NCBI RefSeq assembly: GCF_041435055.1
Contig: NZ_CP108002.1
Coordinates: 6,076,001-6,140,000 of the forward strand
Length of the DNA: 64,000 nucleotides
Source of the DNA: Streptomyces sp. NBC_00341
GTDB taxonomy: Bacteria > Actinomycetota > Actinomycetes > Streptomycetales > Streptomycetaceae
Direction of reading: 5' to 3'
Part shown: positions 7,968 to 14,929 of the stretch, one piece after another
Layout: the number at the start of each line of letters is the position of its first letter
How positions within the stretch are numbered: the first letter of the stretch is position 1
Translations under genes and position numbers: made by a program
The notes under the pieces: model-generated
Told to the model about the DNA's origin: nothing
Database searches by the model: none
What the model saw: the letters and a program-made list of their open reading frames with translations, nothing else

Positions 7968-8939
7968 ATGTTCGCCGCCTACGCATCCCGCATCGACCGC
8001 GACCACCCCCTCAACGGCCTTGAGCTGGGCGAACGCCCGGCTCCCGGTGCGCGTCCGGGCTGGACCACCGTCAACGTCCGGGCCGCCTCCCTCAACCACC
8101 ACGACCTCTGGTCCCTGCGCGGCGTCGGCCTCGCCGAGGACAAGCTGCCGATGATCCTCGGCTGCGACGCCGCCGGGACCGACCAGGACGGCAACGAGGT
8201 CGTCCTGCACTCCGTCATCGGCCAGACCGGGCACGGAGTCGGCCCGGACGAGCCCCGCTCCATCCTCACCGAACGCCACCAGGGCACCTTCGCCGAACAG
8301 GTCACCGTCCCCACCTGGAACGTGCTGCCCAAGCCGAAGGAGCTCACCTTCGAGCAGGCCGCCTGCCTGCCCACCGCCTGGCTGACCGCGTACCGGATGC
8401 TCTTCACCAACGCCGGGGTGCGGCCCGGCGACTCCGTGCTCGTCCAGGGCGCCGGCGGCGGGGTCGCGACCGCCGCGATCGTGCTCGGCCGGGCCGCCGG
8501 ACTGCGGATCTACGCCACCAGCCGCGACGAGGCCAGGCGCAGGCGCGCCGTCGAACTCGGTGCCATCGAGGCGTACGAGCCCGGCGCGCGGCTGCCCCAC
8601 CGGGTCGACGCCGTCATCGAGACGGTCGGCGCCGCGACCTGGTCCCACTCCGTCAAGTCCCTGCGCCCCGGCGGCACGCTGGTCATCTCCGGCGCCACCA
8701 GCGGCGACCGGCCCTCGCACGCGGAGCTGACCCGGATCTTCTTCCTGGAGCTGAAGATCGTCGGCTCGACCATGGGGTCCAAGGACGAGCTGGAGGACCT
8801 GCTGGCGTTCTGCGCGGCCACCGGGGTGCGCCCCGTCATCGACGAGGTGCTGCCGCTGGACCGGGCGCGTGAGGGCTTCGAACGCCTCGCCTCTGGCGAC
8901 CAGTTCGGCAAGATCGTGCTGACTGTCAACCAGGATTGA
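7968..8939 (+). CDS. Zinc-binding-dehydrogenase-family (MDR) oxidoreductase
   Basis: The 323-aa protein is a medium-chain dehydrogenase/reductase. The N-terminal catalytic domain shows ASLNHHDLWSLRGVG and LGCDAAG, and the NAD(P)-binding domain shows VLVQGAGGGVATAAI followed by YATSRDEARRRRAVELGA. Cys/His zinc ligands of true alcohol dehydrogenases are not evident, so it is closer to quinone-reductase or zinc-free MDR members. Probably leaderless (see the -10 at 7955). The stop codon is embedded in the first of two TGTCAA-N6-TTGACA sites that control the next gene. The physiological substrate is unknown. Confidence 0.87.
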   Translation: MFAAYASRIDRDHPLNGLELGERPAPGARPGWTTVNVRAASLNHHDLWSLRGVGLAEDKLPMILGCDAAGTDQDGNEVVLHSVIGQTGHGVGPDEPRSILTERHQGTFAEQVTVPTWNVLPKPKELTFEQAACLPTAWLTAYRMLFTNAGVRPGDSVLVQGAGGGVATAAIVLGRAAGLRIYATSRDEARRRRAVELGAIEAYEPGARLPHRVDAVIETVGAATWSHSVKSLRPGGTLVISGATSGDRPSHAELTRIFFLELKIVGSTMGSKDELEDLLAFCAATGVRPVIDEVLPLDRAREGFERLASGDQFGKIVLTVNQD

Positions 8940-8969
8940 CATGCGGGGTCGTGTCAATGTAAGTTGACA
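8924..8969 (+). promoter_or_regulatory. Twin TGTCAA-N6-TTGACA operators overlapping a leaderless promoter
   Basis: Two identical-architecture inverted repeats lie 28 bp centre to centre: TGTCAA/TTGACA at 8924-8941 and at 8952-8969 (the second extended to GTGTCAA/TTGACAC, 8951-8970). The TTGACA at 8936-8941 doubles as a -35 element; TAAGTT at 8960-8965, 18 bases on, fits a -10, and the ATG follows six bases later. Occupancy of either site would cover promoter elements, so negative control, probably by the adjacent HTH protein, is likely. Confidence 0.65.
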
Positions 8970-8971
8970 CC

Positions 8972-9181
8972 ATGACCGAAGCAACGGAACTCGCCGCACG
9001 CGCCGGCGACCACGACCCCCGGGTGGGGCTGCGGTCGGTCGCCGCGCTGCGACGGCTGCTGGAGCAGCTCGAAGCCGTACAAGTCAGAAGCGCCCGCGCC
9101 CAGGGCTGGTCGTGGCAGGAGATCGCGGCCGAACTGGGCGTCAGCCGCCAGGCCGTGCACAAGAAGTACGGGAGGCATTGA
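8972..9181 (+). CDS. Small helix-turn-helix DNA-binding protein
   Basis: The 69-aa protein is essentially one DNA-binding domain. Its C-terminal half reads GWSWQEIAAELGVSRQAVHKKYG, a clear HTH with recognition helix SRQAVHKKY; the N-terminal half is a helical segment likely to dimerise. The gene follows twin inverted repeats and appears leaderless. Its stop overlaps the next start as TGATG, so it is translationally coupled to the Clp_N-domain gene. HTH/Clp_N pairs are common in Streptomyces; autoregulation through the TGTCAA-N6-TTGACA sites is inferred from position. Confidence 0.88.
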   Translation: MTEATELAARAGDHDPRVGLRSVAALRRLLEQLEAVQVRSARAQGWSWQEIAAELGVSRQAVHKKYGRH

Positions 9182-9753
9182 TGTTCGAGCGATTCACGAA
9201 GGGTGCCCGCGCCACCGTGACCGGCGCCGTCACCCATGCGGACCGGGCCGGCGCCGGCCCGGTCACCGAGGAGCATCTGCTGCTCGCCCTGCTGGACCAG
9301 GAGGGCAGCCGGGCCTCCTTCGCCGCCGCCTCGCTCGGCCTCACGGGCCGCAGGGCGTCGCTGGAGGCCGCACTGGTCGACGCGCGCAGGCGCGGCGGCA
9401 TGACGAAGGCCGATGCCGACGCCCTCGCGGGCATCGGCATCGACCTCACCGCGATCGTGTCCCGGATCGAGGAGGCGCACGGCGAGGGGGCCCTGCGGGA
9501 CGAGAGCGCGGACCGCCGCAAACGGATCGGTGGCCGGTTCAGCCGCGGGGCCAAGGGGATCCTGGAGAAGTCGCTGCGCATCGCGCTCGGCCGCGGGGAC
9601 AGGTTCATCGGCGAGGAGCACGTCCTGCTCGCCCTCGCCGCGTCCCCCGGTGTCGTCGCCGATGTGCTCGCGGAGCACGGTGCGAGCTACGCGGCGATCG
9701 AGCGCGCGCTCTACGGGGAGGGCGGCGCGCAGCAGGACCGCCGGGCGGGATGA
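9181..9753 (+). CDS. Clp N-terminal-domain protein (ClpA/ClpC N-domain only)
   Basis: The 190-aa protein carries Clp_N repeats (TEEHLLLALL at about residues 29-38 and GEEHVLLALAASPG at about 142-155) but has no AAA+ ATPase module, so it cannot be a chaperone on its own. Such stand-alone Clp_N proteins resemble the adaptor-binding domain of ClpC and could modulate ClpC or act as partners of the HTH protein. The ATG overlaps the HTH stop codon. A longer in-frame reading beginning at 9112 is rejected because it would run through the HTH gene in another frame. Confidence 0.85.
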   Translation: MFERFTKGARATVTGAVTHADRAGAGPVTEEHLLLALLDQEGSRASFAAASLGLTGRRASLEAALVDARRRGGMTKADADALAGIGIDLTAIVSRIEEAHGEGALRDESADRRKRIGGRFSRGAKGILEKSLRIALGRGDRFIGEEHVLLALAASPGVVADVLAEHGASYAAIERALYGEGGAQQDRRAG

Positions 9754-9758
9754 GTGAA

Positions 9759-9786
9759 GGGCGGCCCGGGTTCCCCCGGGCCGCCC
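9759..9786. terminator. Bidirectional hairpin terminator
   Basis: Perfect 12-base arms (9759-9770, 9775-9786) with a TTCC loop lie between the convergent Clp_N and padR genes. Confidence 0.85.
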
Positions 9787-9801
9787 GTCGTCCCCCGTCG
9801 T

Positions 9802-10836
9802 CTACTTCGTACTGCCGTCGGGGTCCTTCCGTAGGAGCGCCCCGATGTGGGCCGCCGCCGTCGACAGGTGGCGGCGGGCGTCCGCGAGCTGCTCCTCCGT
9901 CACCCCCCGGTCCCTGGCCGCGTCCCGGATGTCATCGCGGAAGCGGTCGAGGAGCCGGTCCAGATCGCGCGCCGGGTCGCCCGTACCGCCCGAGTCCTTG
10001 CCCCAGTCGGGGTCGGCCTCCGCGGGTTCCGGCTTGGTGTAGGGGGGTCGGCCGCCGGTGCGGGCGATGCCGCTCAGCTGGCCGGTGATCTCCGCCAGTC
10101 CCTCCCGTACGCCGGCCGGCCAGTCGCCGCGGGCGAAGTGCTCCTGGACCTGGCGGGCTGCGTTCTGCATCTGCTCGCGCGCCCGGTCCTGTGCCTCCTT
10201 GGCCTGGCGGCGGGCCTGCTGGGCGTCCTCGCGGGCGCGGCGGGACTCGTCCTTCGCCCGGCGGGCCTGCTCCTTCCACTCCTGCTTGGCCTTGCGCAGC
10301 TCCTCCTTCGCGGTCCGCCACGCCTCCCTGTCGCTGAGGTCTGACAGGTCGCCGAGGCCGCCGAAGTCCCCGAACCCGCCGAAGGGGGACTCCTTGCCGG
10401 CCTTCCCGCCTGGACGGGAGCCGGTGGAGCCGGTGGAGCCGGTGGTGTGCCGGGACTCGTCGGCGGCTGCGCGCATGTCGCTGCGCAGCTTGCCGGCCGC
10501 TCCGCGCACGTCGTCGCGCATCTCGGCGGCCAGCTCGGAGACCGACTCCCTGATCTCCAGCTCCAGATCGGCGAGCTCGCCGGTCCGGCCCGCGAGTTCG
10601 GCGCGGCCGGCGTCGGTGATCGAGTAGACCTTGCGGCCGCCCTCGGTGGCGTGGGTGACCAGGCCCTCGGCCTCCAGCTTGGCCAGCCGCGGGTAGACCG
10701 TGCCGGCCGAGGGCGCGTACAGCCCCTGGAAGCGCTCCTCCAGCAGCCGGATCACCTCGTAGCCGTGGCGGGGCGCCTCGTCGAGCAGCTTCAGCAGGTA
10801 GAGGCGCAGGCGGCCGTGGGCGAATACGGGGGGCAT
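9802..10836 (-). CDS. PadR-family transcriptional regulator with long charged C-terminal extension
   Basis: Residues 1-100 are a PadR winged-helix domain (RLYLLKLLDEAPRHGYEVIRLLEERFQGLYAPSAGTVYPRLAKLEAEGLV). The protein is 344 aa, far longer than the usual 110-200 aa. Residues ~165-235 form an uninterrupted helix of Arg, Lys, Glu, Asp, Gln and Ala (single-alpha-helix or coiled-coil type), after a Gly/Ser linker; the C-terminal ~80 residues are Asp/Arg-rich. The gene begins one base after the stop of the DUF4097 gene, so the two are one operon controlled by an ATATCG-type operator that PadR itself probably binds. Confidence 0.87.
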   Translation of the reverse strand: MPPVFAHGRLRLYLLKLLDEAPRHGYEVIRLLEERFQGLYAPSAGTVYPRLAKLEAEGLVTHATEGGRKVYSITDAGRAELAGRTGELADLELEIRESVSELAAEMRDDVRGAAGKLRSDMRAAADESRHTTGSTGSTGSRPGGKAGKESPFGGFGDFGGLGDLSDLSDREAWRTAKEELRKAKQEWKEQARRAKDESRRAREDAQQARRQAKEAQDRAREQMQNAARQVQEHFARGDWPAGVREGLAEITGQLSGIARTGGRPPYTKPEPAEADPDWGKDSGGTGDPARDLDRLLDRFRDDIRDAARDRGVTEEQLADARRHLSTAAAHIGALLRKDPDGSTK

Positions 10837-10837
10837 G

Positions 10838-11695
10838 TCAGAGCACCTTTCCGGTCGGCTCGGGGTCGTGCGCGTCGTCGTCGGCCGGTGGGCGGCGGAG
10901 CAGGGCGATCGACCCCGAGACCGTGGTCGCCTTCAGCGTCCCGCTCCCGGAGCCGAGTGTGCCGGTGATCCGCTTCGACCCCCACTGGCCGTTGACCCGC
11001 AGGTCCTCGAAGCCGTTGGAGACGGAGCCGCTCGCGGTGTTCGCCTCCACCTTCGCGTCCGCCGGGTGCGGCAGCCGGATGGCGACCTCGCCCGAGACGG
11101 TGGTGAGACGGATGTCGGTGGGCTTCCCGTTCGGGTCCAGGTCGAGCACCATGTTGCCGCTGACCGATTCGGCCCGTACGGACGCCCCGGCGCCCTCGAC
11201 GACCGTCAGATCGCCCGAGACCGAGTGGAAGCGCAGATCACCGGTGACGGCCTGGGCTTCCACGTTGCCGGACACGGTCTCCGCGCCGACCGGTCCCGCG
11301 AGTCCGACGAGGGTGGTGTCGCCGGTGACGCCGCGCACGTCCGTCCGGCCGCGGATCCCGGAGACGAAGGCCCCGGCGCCGACCACGCCGACCTCCACGG
11401 CCGATCCGGCCGGGACCGCGAGCGAGACGGCCGCGTGGCGGTGCCAGCCCTTGCGGTCGAACCACTTGAGGAGGCCCTGCCAGGCCAGGTCCTCGTAGGT
11501 GACGGTGAGGACGCCGTCCTTCTGGGTCACGATCAGCGGCGGCCCCTCGATGCCGGTGACCTCCAGCCGGGCGGTCGGTTCGTCGGTGCCGACGACATTG
11601 ACCGTGCCGCTGACGATACGCACGCTGAGCGCCGTCACGGGTTCGTCGAAGGTGAGCTTCTGAGGCTCGGCGATGGCCCACGTCGACACAGGCAT
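10838..11695 (-). CDS. DUF4097 (adhesin-like beta-helix) family protein
   Basis: The 285-aa protein is built of repeated short beta segments with the recurring signature (T/S)VSG(N/D/E/S) - for example ETVSGNVEA, HSVSGDLTV, ESVSGNMVL, TTVSGEVAI and TTVSGSIALL - which is the hallmark of DUF4097 right-handed beta-helix proteins. No signal peptide or transmembrane segment is visible, so it is probably cytoplasmic. A GGGAGG site lies eight bases before the ATG at 11695, making that start secure although the frame is open further upstream. It is co-transcribed with padR; the pair is conserved in actinobacteria, and its biochemical function is not known to me. Confidence 0.85.
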   Translation of the reverse strand: MPVSTWAIAEPQKLTFDEPVTALSVRIVSGTVNVVGTDEPTARLEVTGIEGPPLIVTQKDGVLTVTYEDLAWQGLLKWFDRKGWHRHAAVSLAVPAGSAVEVGVVGAGAFVSGIRGRTDVRGVTGDTTLVGLAGPVGAETVSGNVEAQAVTGDLRFHSVSGDLTVVEGAGASVRAESVSGNMVLDLDPNGKPTDIRLTTVSGEVAIRLPHPADAKVEANTASGSVSNGFEDLRVNGQWGSKRITGTLGSGSGTLKATTVSGSIALLRRPPADDDAHDPEPTGKVL

Positions 11696-11730
11696 GGATC
11701 TGACCTCCCGGGGAGCGCGGTTGACGCAAC

Positions 11731-11779
11731 ATATCGCGTCTCTTGTGGAACACGATATATCGCGGTTCGGGGAAGTCAA
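11731..11779 (-). promoter_or_regulatory. Promoter with PadR-type operator for DUF4097-padR operon
   Basis: On the minus strand a -35 TTGACT (11779-11774) and a -10 TATCGT (11757-11752) are 16 bases apart. The perfect palindrome CGATATATCG (11753-11762) overlaps the -10, and a second ATATCGCG copy lies at 11731-11738 just downstream. This fits autorepression by PadR. Confidence 0.6.
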
Positions 11780-11857
11780 GGCGGTCCGGGGTGGAGGCCG
11801 GGGTGAGGCTGGCGGGCCAAATGCCATCAAACAGCGATGAATAAGGATGATCTGTCC

Positions 11858-11863
11858 TACGGT
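11858..11863 (+). promoter_or_regulatory. Candidate -10 of a leaderless promoter
   Basis: TACGGT ends seven bases before the ATG at 11871 and no convincing ribosome site is present. Confidence 0.35.
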
Positions 11864-11870
11864 GTGGGGC

Positions 11871-12746
11871 ATGGACGCGACATCACCCGTGGGGGCACTG
11901 CTGCTGTGCCGGGCCGGACCCGAGGCCGTGCGGCCCGTCGCCCACCTGCTGCGCGAACCGATGCTGCTCGCGCCCGCCGGAGAGGGATGGAGCGTCCTCG
12001 TCCCCGGGGGAACGCCCTGGCAGGACCGGCCCGAGCGGGGCGCGGGGGCAGCGGCCGAGCCCGTCGACCGGGTGCTGGGCGGCTGGGCCACCGCACTCGC
12101 GGTCGGCTCCAGCTGGCCGGTCCTGGCGCTCTGGTGGGACGGCGACCGGGCCGGATACACCCTGGCCGCGGGCTTCCGCCGCCCGGTCGGCTACGTCTGG
12201 CTCGCGGACGGCACACCGGTGGGCGAGGACGAGGCGATGCGTACGTTCGCCGAGCGGCTCGGGCTCGATCCCGTACTGGACGTCCAGGTGCTCGAAGGCC
12301 TCACCCGCCCCGACCCGGAGGCGGACGCCCGCACCCGGCTGCGCGGGCTGCTCGCCGTCCTCACCCGCATCGGCCTGACGCTTCCGGCCGGGCTCGACCC
12401 CGGGGACCCCGCCGCCGCGCTGACCGCCGGAGCCGACGGCGGGCCCGCGGTCGAGCGGATCGCCTGGACGGGCTGGCGCGACGCGGTCATGGTCGAGCTG
12501 GACGCGGTCGAGAACAGCCGCGTCGGGCCCTGGATGCGCGGTCCCAGGGCCCGCGCCCTGGCAGGCGCCCAGCTGGCCGCGGGGCTCCCGCTCGCCCTCT
12601 GGGGGGCCGGCCGGCGCAGCGGTGGCTGGGCCTTCGCCGGGGCCCTGCTGGTGGCGCACGGCGCGCTCGGACTCGCGTACGACCGGATCAGGGCCGACGG
12701 GCCGGGCGGCGCGACCGCCTACGGGCGTCAGCCGCGGCGCCGGTAG
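11871..12746 (+). CDS. Conserved hypothetical actinomycete protein
   Basis: I do not recognise a named domain. The 291-aa product is Ala/Gly/Leu/Trp-rich, with phrases such as WSVLVPGGTPWQDRP, LALWWDGDRAGYTLAAGFRRP and a possible hydrophobic C-terminal segment (GAQLAAGLPLALWGAGRRSGGWAFAGALLVAHGALGLAY, cited as positions ~230-268), which may be one or two membrane passes. The ATG at 11871 is preferred over one at 11847 because TACGGT sits at the right distance for a leaderless transcript. Its last 19 bases overlap the 3' end of the opposite-strand kinase gene, so termination of the two genes must interfere. Confidence 0.72.
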   Translation: MDATSPVGALLLCRAGPEAVRPVAHLLREPMLLAPAGEGWSVLVPGGTPWQDRPERGAGAAAEPVDRVLGGWATALAVGSSWPVLALWWDGDRAGYTLAAGFRRPVGYVWLADGTPVGEDEAMRTFAERLGLDPVLDVQVLEGLTRPDPEADARTRLRGLLAVLTRIGLTLPAGLDPGDPAAALTAGADGGPAVERIAWTGWRDAVMVELDAVENSRVGPWMRGPRARALAGAQLAAGLPLALWGAGRRSGGWAFAGALLVAHGALGLAYDRIRADGPGGATAYGRQPRRR

Positions 12747-13879
12747 GGCGGGAAGCGGACCGGATCGGTGAAGTCCTGGTCCGCGTCGGGCCAGCGGCTC
12801 CGCAGGGTCGCCGCGATCCGGTCGGCCCACCCCGCCAGGTGCGGCAGCGAGGAGTGGTTCGAGGCGGTGCGGGCCGCCGCCTCCAGCGTCGCGACCAGCT
12901 GCGACCGGCTCTCGTCGCCCCGGGCGCGGGCGTCCAGCGCGGGGAAGCGCCGCAGGCGGATCAGCGCCCACGACAGGCACGCGGCCGCCAGGCCGAACCC
13001 GAACAACCGGTCGTCCTCGGCCTGCGGAACGCCCTGCGCCAGCGCGTGACGGTGCCGGCCGGCCAGGCCCGATGCCACCGGGTCCCCGACACTCAGCCAT
13101 CCCGGGCCCGGTACGTACAGGCACACCGCGTCGGCCAGCGCGTGGGTGAAGCGGGCGGCCTCGAAGTCGATGAGCCGGGCGTCGGCCCGGCCGCTCGCGT
13201 GCACCAGCAGGTTGTTGGCCTCCGCGTCCCCGTTGCTGAGCGCCAGGAACGGGCCGGGCTCGCTCAACACCGCGTCGGCCCGCGTCAGTTCGGCCGATAC
13301 CCGGACGCCGGGAGGCACTCCGAGGGCCGTGGCCCACCGCACCCCCTCCTGCCGGTGGTCCGCGAAGGGCTGCGTGTCGGCCGCCTCGCGGTCGACCGGG
13401 CCCAGGGCGGCCCGGCGGGAGCGGTAGGCGTCCGCCCGCCCCGCCGTGACCGCGCCCAGCCGGCCGAGCGCGCGGGCGAAGGCGGTCAGCCGCTCCGCGT
13501 GCGCCGCCGCACCGTCGCGGGCGAGCAGTGTGTCGAGGGCGACCCGGGGTGCGAGATCCTCCAGTACGAGCAGCCCGGCGGCCGGGTCGAAGGCGATGAC
13601 GCGGGGCGCGAGACGGGTTTCGACGTCCTCCGCGAGGAACCGCAGCGCCGCGCACTCGGCGGCCGGCCGCCAGGACTCACGACGGGCGGTGCGGCCGGTG
13701 CCGGGACGCACCCACTTGGCGATCGCGGTCCGCGCGGCTCCGGCGCCCTCCACCCGGAACCGGGCCACCGCCCACGGCTCCAGCGGCTGCCAGCCGCCTA
13801 CGGTGACCGGCGCGGAGCAGCGTTCGGTCAGGAGCCGCTGAACGGCAAGGGCCCGGGAGGGCGTCGGGGGCGCGGGCAT
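12728..13879 (-). CDS. Aminoglycoside-phosphotransferase-fold (APH) kinase-like protein
   Basis: The 383-aa protein has the APH/choline-kinase layout: a Lys in IAKWVRP as ATP anchor, an acidic region before LLVLEDLAP (hinge), the catalytic loop LSNGDAEANNLLV (Brenner-type GD....N; the usual His is Asn), and LIDFEAARF as the metal-binding DF. An actual antibiotic resistance role is unlikely to be readable from this; many such genes phosphorylate unknown small molecules. Start ATG at 13879. Tail-to-tail overlap of 19 bases with the preceding plus-strand gene. Downstream of DUF6104 gene on the same strand but separated by over 100 bases. Confidence 0.83.
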   Translation of the reverse strand: MPAPPTPSRALAVQRLLTERCSAPVTVGGWQPLEPWAVARFRVEGAGAARTAIAKWVRPGTGRTARRESWRPAAECAALRFLAEDVETRLAPRVIAFDPAAGLLVLEDLAPRVALDTLLARDGAAAHAERLTAFARALGRLGAVTAGRADAYRSRRAALGPVDREAADTQPFADHRQEGVRWATALGVPPGVRVSAELTRADAVLSEPGPFLALSNGDAEANNLLVHASGRADARLIDFEAARFTHALADAVCLYVPGPGWLSVGDPVASGLAGRHRHALAQGVPQAEDDRLFGFGLAAACLSWALIRLRRFPALDARARGDESRSQLVATLEAAARTASNHSSLPHLAGWADRIAATLRSRWPDADQDFTDPVRFPPYRRRG

Positions 13880-13948
13880 CCGCCCAGCCTAGGGGCGCGA
13901 TGCGCGAGGAGCCGGTGGCCTGCGCGGGGGGCCAGGACCACCGCCGGA

Positions 13949-14023
13949 CGCGGCGCGCTGCTCGTCCTCGTGGTCCAGCCTGACGCGGCGCGCTACTCGT
14001 CCTCGTCCTCGTCGTCGTCCAGC
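13949..14023. repeat. Imperfect tandem duplication covering the 3' end of the DUF6104 gene
   Basis: The segment 13949-13980 (beginning GACGCGGCGCGCTGCTCGTC) is repeated at 13982-14023 with one substitution and expansion of a CTCGTC run. The second copy includes the stop codon and the acidic C-terminal codons of the small gene, so the first copy is a decayed duplicate of the gene end. Confidence 0.6.
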
Positions 14024-14178
14024 CGGGCCAGCCAGGTGGCGAGGCGCTCGACCGGCACCTCGAAGTCGGGATTCAGGTCGACGAACGTACGCAGCTGCTC
14101 GGCGAGCCACTCGAAAGTGACCTCCTCCTCGCCTCGCCGCTTCTCCAGCTCCTCGATACCGCGGTCGGTGAAGTACAT
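13993..14178 (-). CDS. DUF6104-like small acidic protein
   Basis: The 61-aa product begins MYFTDRGIEELEKRRGEEEV and ends with a run of Asp and Glu; from memory it matches a small, highly conserved Streptomyces family annotated DUF6104. It is helical and acidic, with no metal or catalytic motif. The ATG at 14178 is chosen because the conserved family sequence begins there and because AGTTTA on the plus strand (TAAACT on the coding strand, 14191-14186) lies seven bases upstream, fitting a leaderless transcript. Function unknown. Confidence 0.8.
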   Translation of the reverse strand: MYFTDRGIEELEKRRGEEEVTFEWLAEQLRTFVDLNPDFEVPVERLATWLARLDDDEDEDE

Positions 14179-14185
14179 GCCGGCC

Positions 14186-14191
14186 AGTTTA
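14186..14191 (-). promoter_or_regulatory. Candidate -10 (TAAACT) of leaderless promoter
   Basis: On the coding strand TAAACT is followed by seven bases and then the ATG of the DUF6104-like gene; no ribosome-binding sequence intervenes. Confidence 0.4.
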
Positions 14192-14341
14192 ATGCCTGGT
14201 GAGAGCCCGCATCGGCGGCGGGAACCGACTGCGCGGGCGGCCCGTGAACCGATTCGCCGCACCCTCGCGTCCTCGTCCGTGTACCTCGCATCGGACGTCT
14301 ACGCCCGTTAACCTGCGGGTAGTTGGGGAACGGGGGGTGTC

Positions 14342-14929
14342 ATGGTTGACAGTGTGGCCCGTATTACGCGCATTGAGATGCCGGACGGCACGCCGGTCTG
14401 GGCCCGGATCTCGGGAGCCGAGGAACTGGACGGTCCGGCGGCCGGTTCCGGCCCGACATATACGGACACCGGGTTCGGTGACATCGCCGACCAGGTGCAG
14501 GCACGCGTCGAGAGCCTCCACTCCGTGGTGACCAGCGTCGCGCGCTCGCTCGCCGTGCCGCTGCGCGCCGTGCGGCCGGACGAGGTCAGCGTCGAGTTCG
14601 GGATCGAGCTCACCGCCAAGTCGGGCCGGATCGTCGGGCTCCTCGCGGACGGCGAGGCCAAGGGGGCCATCAAGGTCACGCTCACCTGGAACGGTGGCGG
14701 ACCCCCCGTCGACCCGCCCCCGCCGGCCCCCGTACCCGTACCCACGCCCGTCCCCGTACCCGCGCAGGCCCCCGCGCCTCCGGCGTCCGTGCCGCCGGTT
14801 CCGTTCGCGCCCCCGGGGGCCCCGCCCGCCGCACCGGCGCCCGCGCCCCCCGGCCCGCCCGCCGGTGCGTCTCCCGGCGCCCCGGCGCATCCGGACGGCG
14901 CGGACGGCACGGACGGCGGCGGGACATGA
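14342..14929 (+). CDS. Trypco1-domain (CU044_2847-type) protein, first gene of the conflict island
   Basis: The 195-aa protein has an N-terminal ~115-residue domain ending in the typical EVSVEFGIELTAKSGRIVGLLADGEAKGAIKVTLTW, the trypsin-co-occurring domain 1 (Trypco1). The rest is an extreme Pro/Val/Ala linker (PVPVPTPVPVPAQ and similar) ending in DGADGTDGGGT. Trypco1 proteins accompany trypsin- or CHAT-type proteases in regulated conflict systems and are thought to be adaptors or substrates. The stop overlaps the next start as ATGA, so it is translationally coupled to the trypsin gene. A GGGGGGTG site precedes the ATG. A second Trypco1 gene opens the third block of the island at 28079. Confidence 0.85.
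   Translation: MVDSVARITRIEMPDGTPVWARISGAEELDGPAAGSGPTYTDTGFGDIADQVQARVESLHSVVTSVARSLAVPLRAVRPDEVSVEFGIELTAKSGRIVGLLADGEAKGAIKVTLTWNGGGPPVDPPPPAPVPVPTPVPVPAQAPAPPASVPPVPFAPPGAPPAAPAPAPPGPPAGASPGAPAHPDGADGTDGGGT

Noticed and set aside
11883..13655. Long minus-strand open frame across the unknown gene and APH gene
   Set aside because: Out of frame with both clear genes, Arg/Pro/Gly-rich shadow translation without start-site support.
12728..13879. Antibiotic resistance phosphotransferase
   Set aside because: Only the general APH fold is visible; nothing identifies an aminoglycoside or macrolide substrate.
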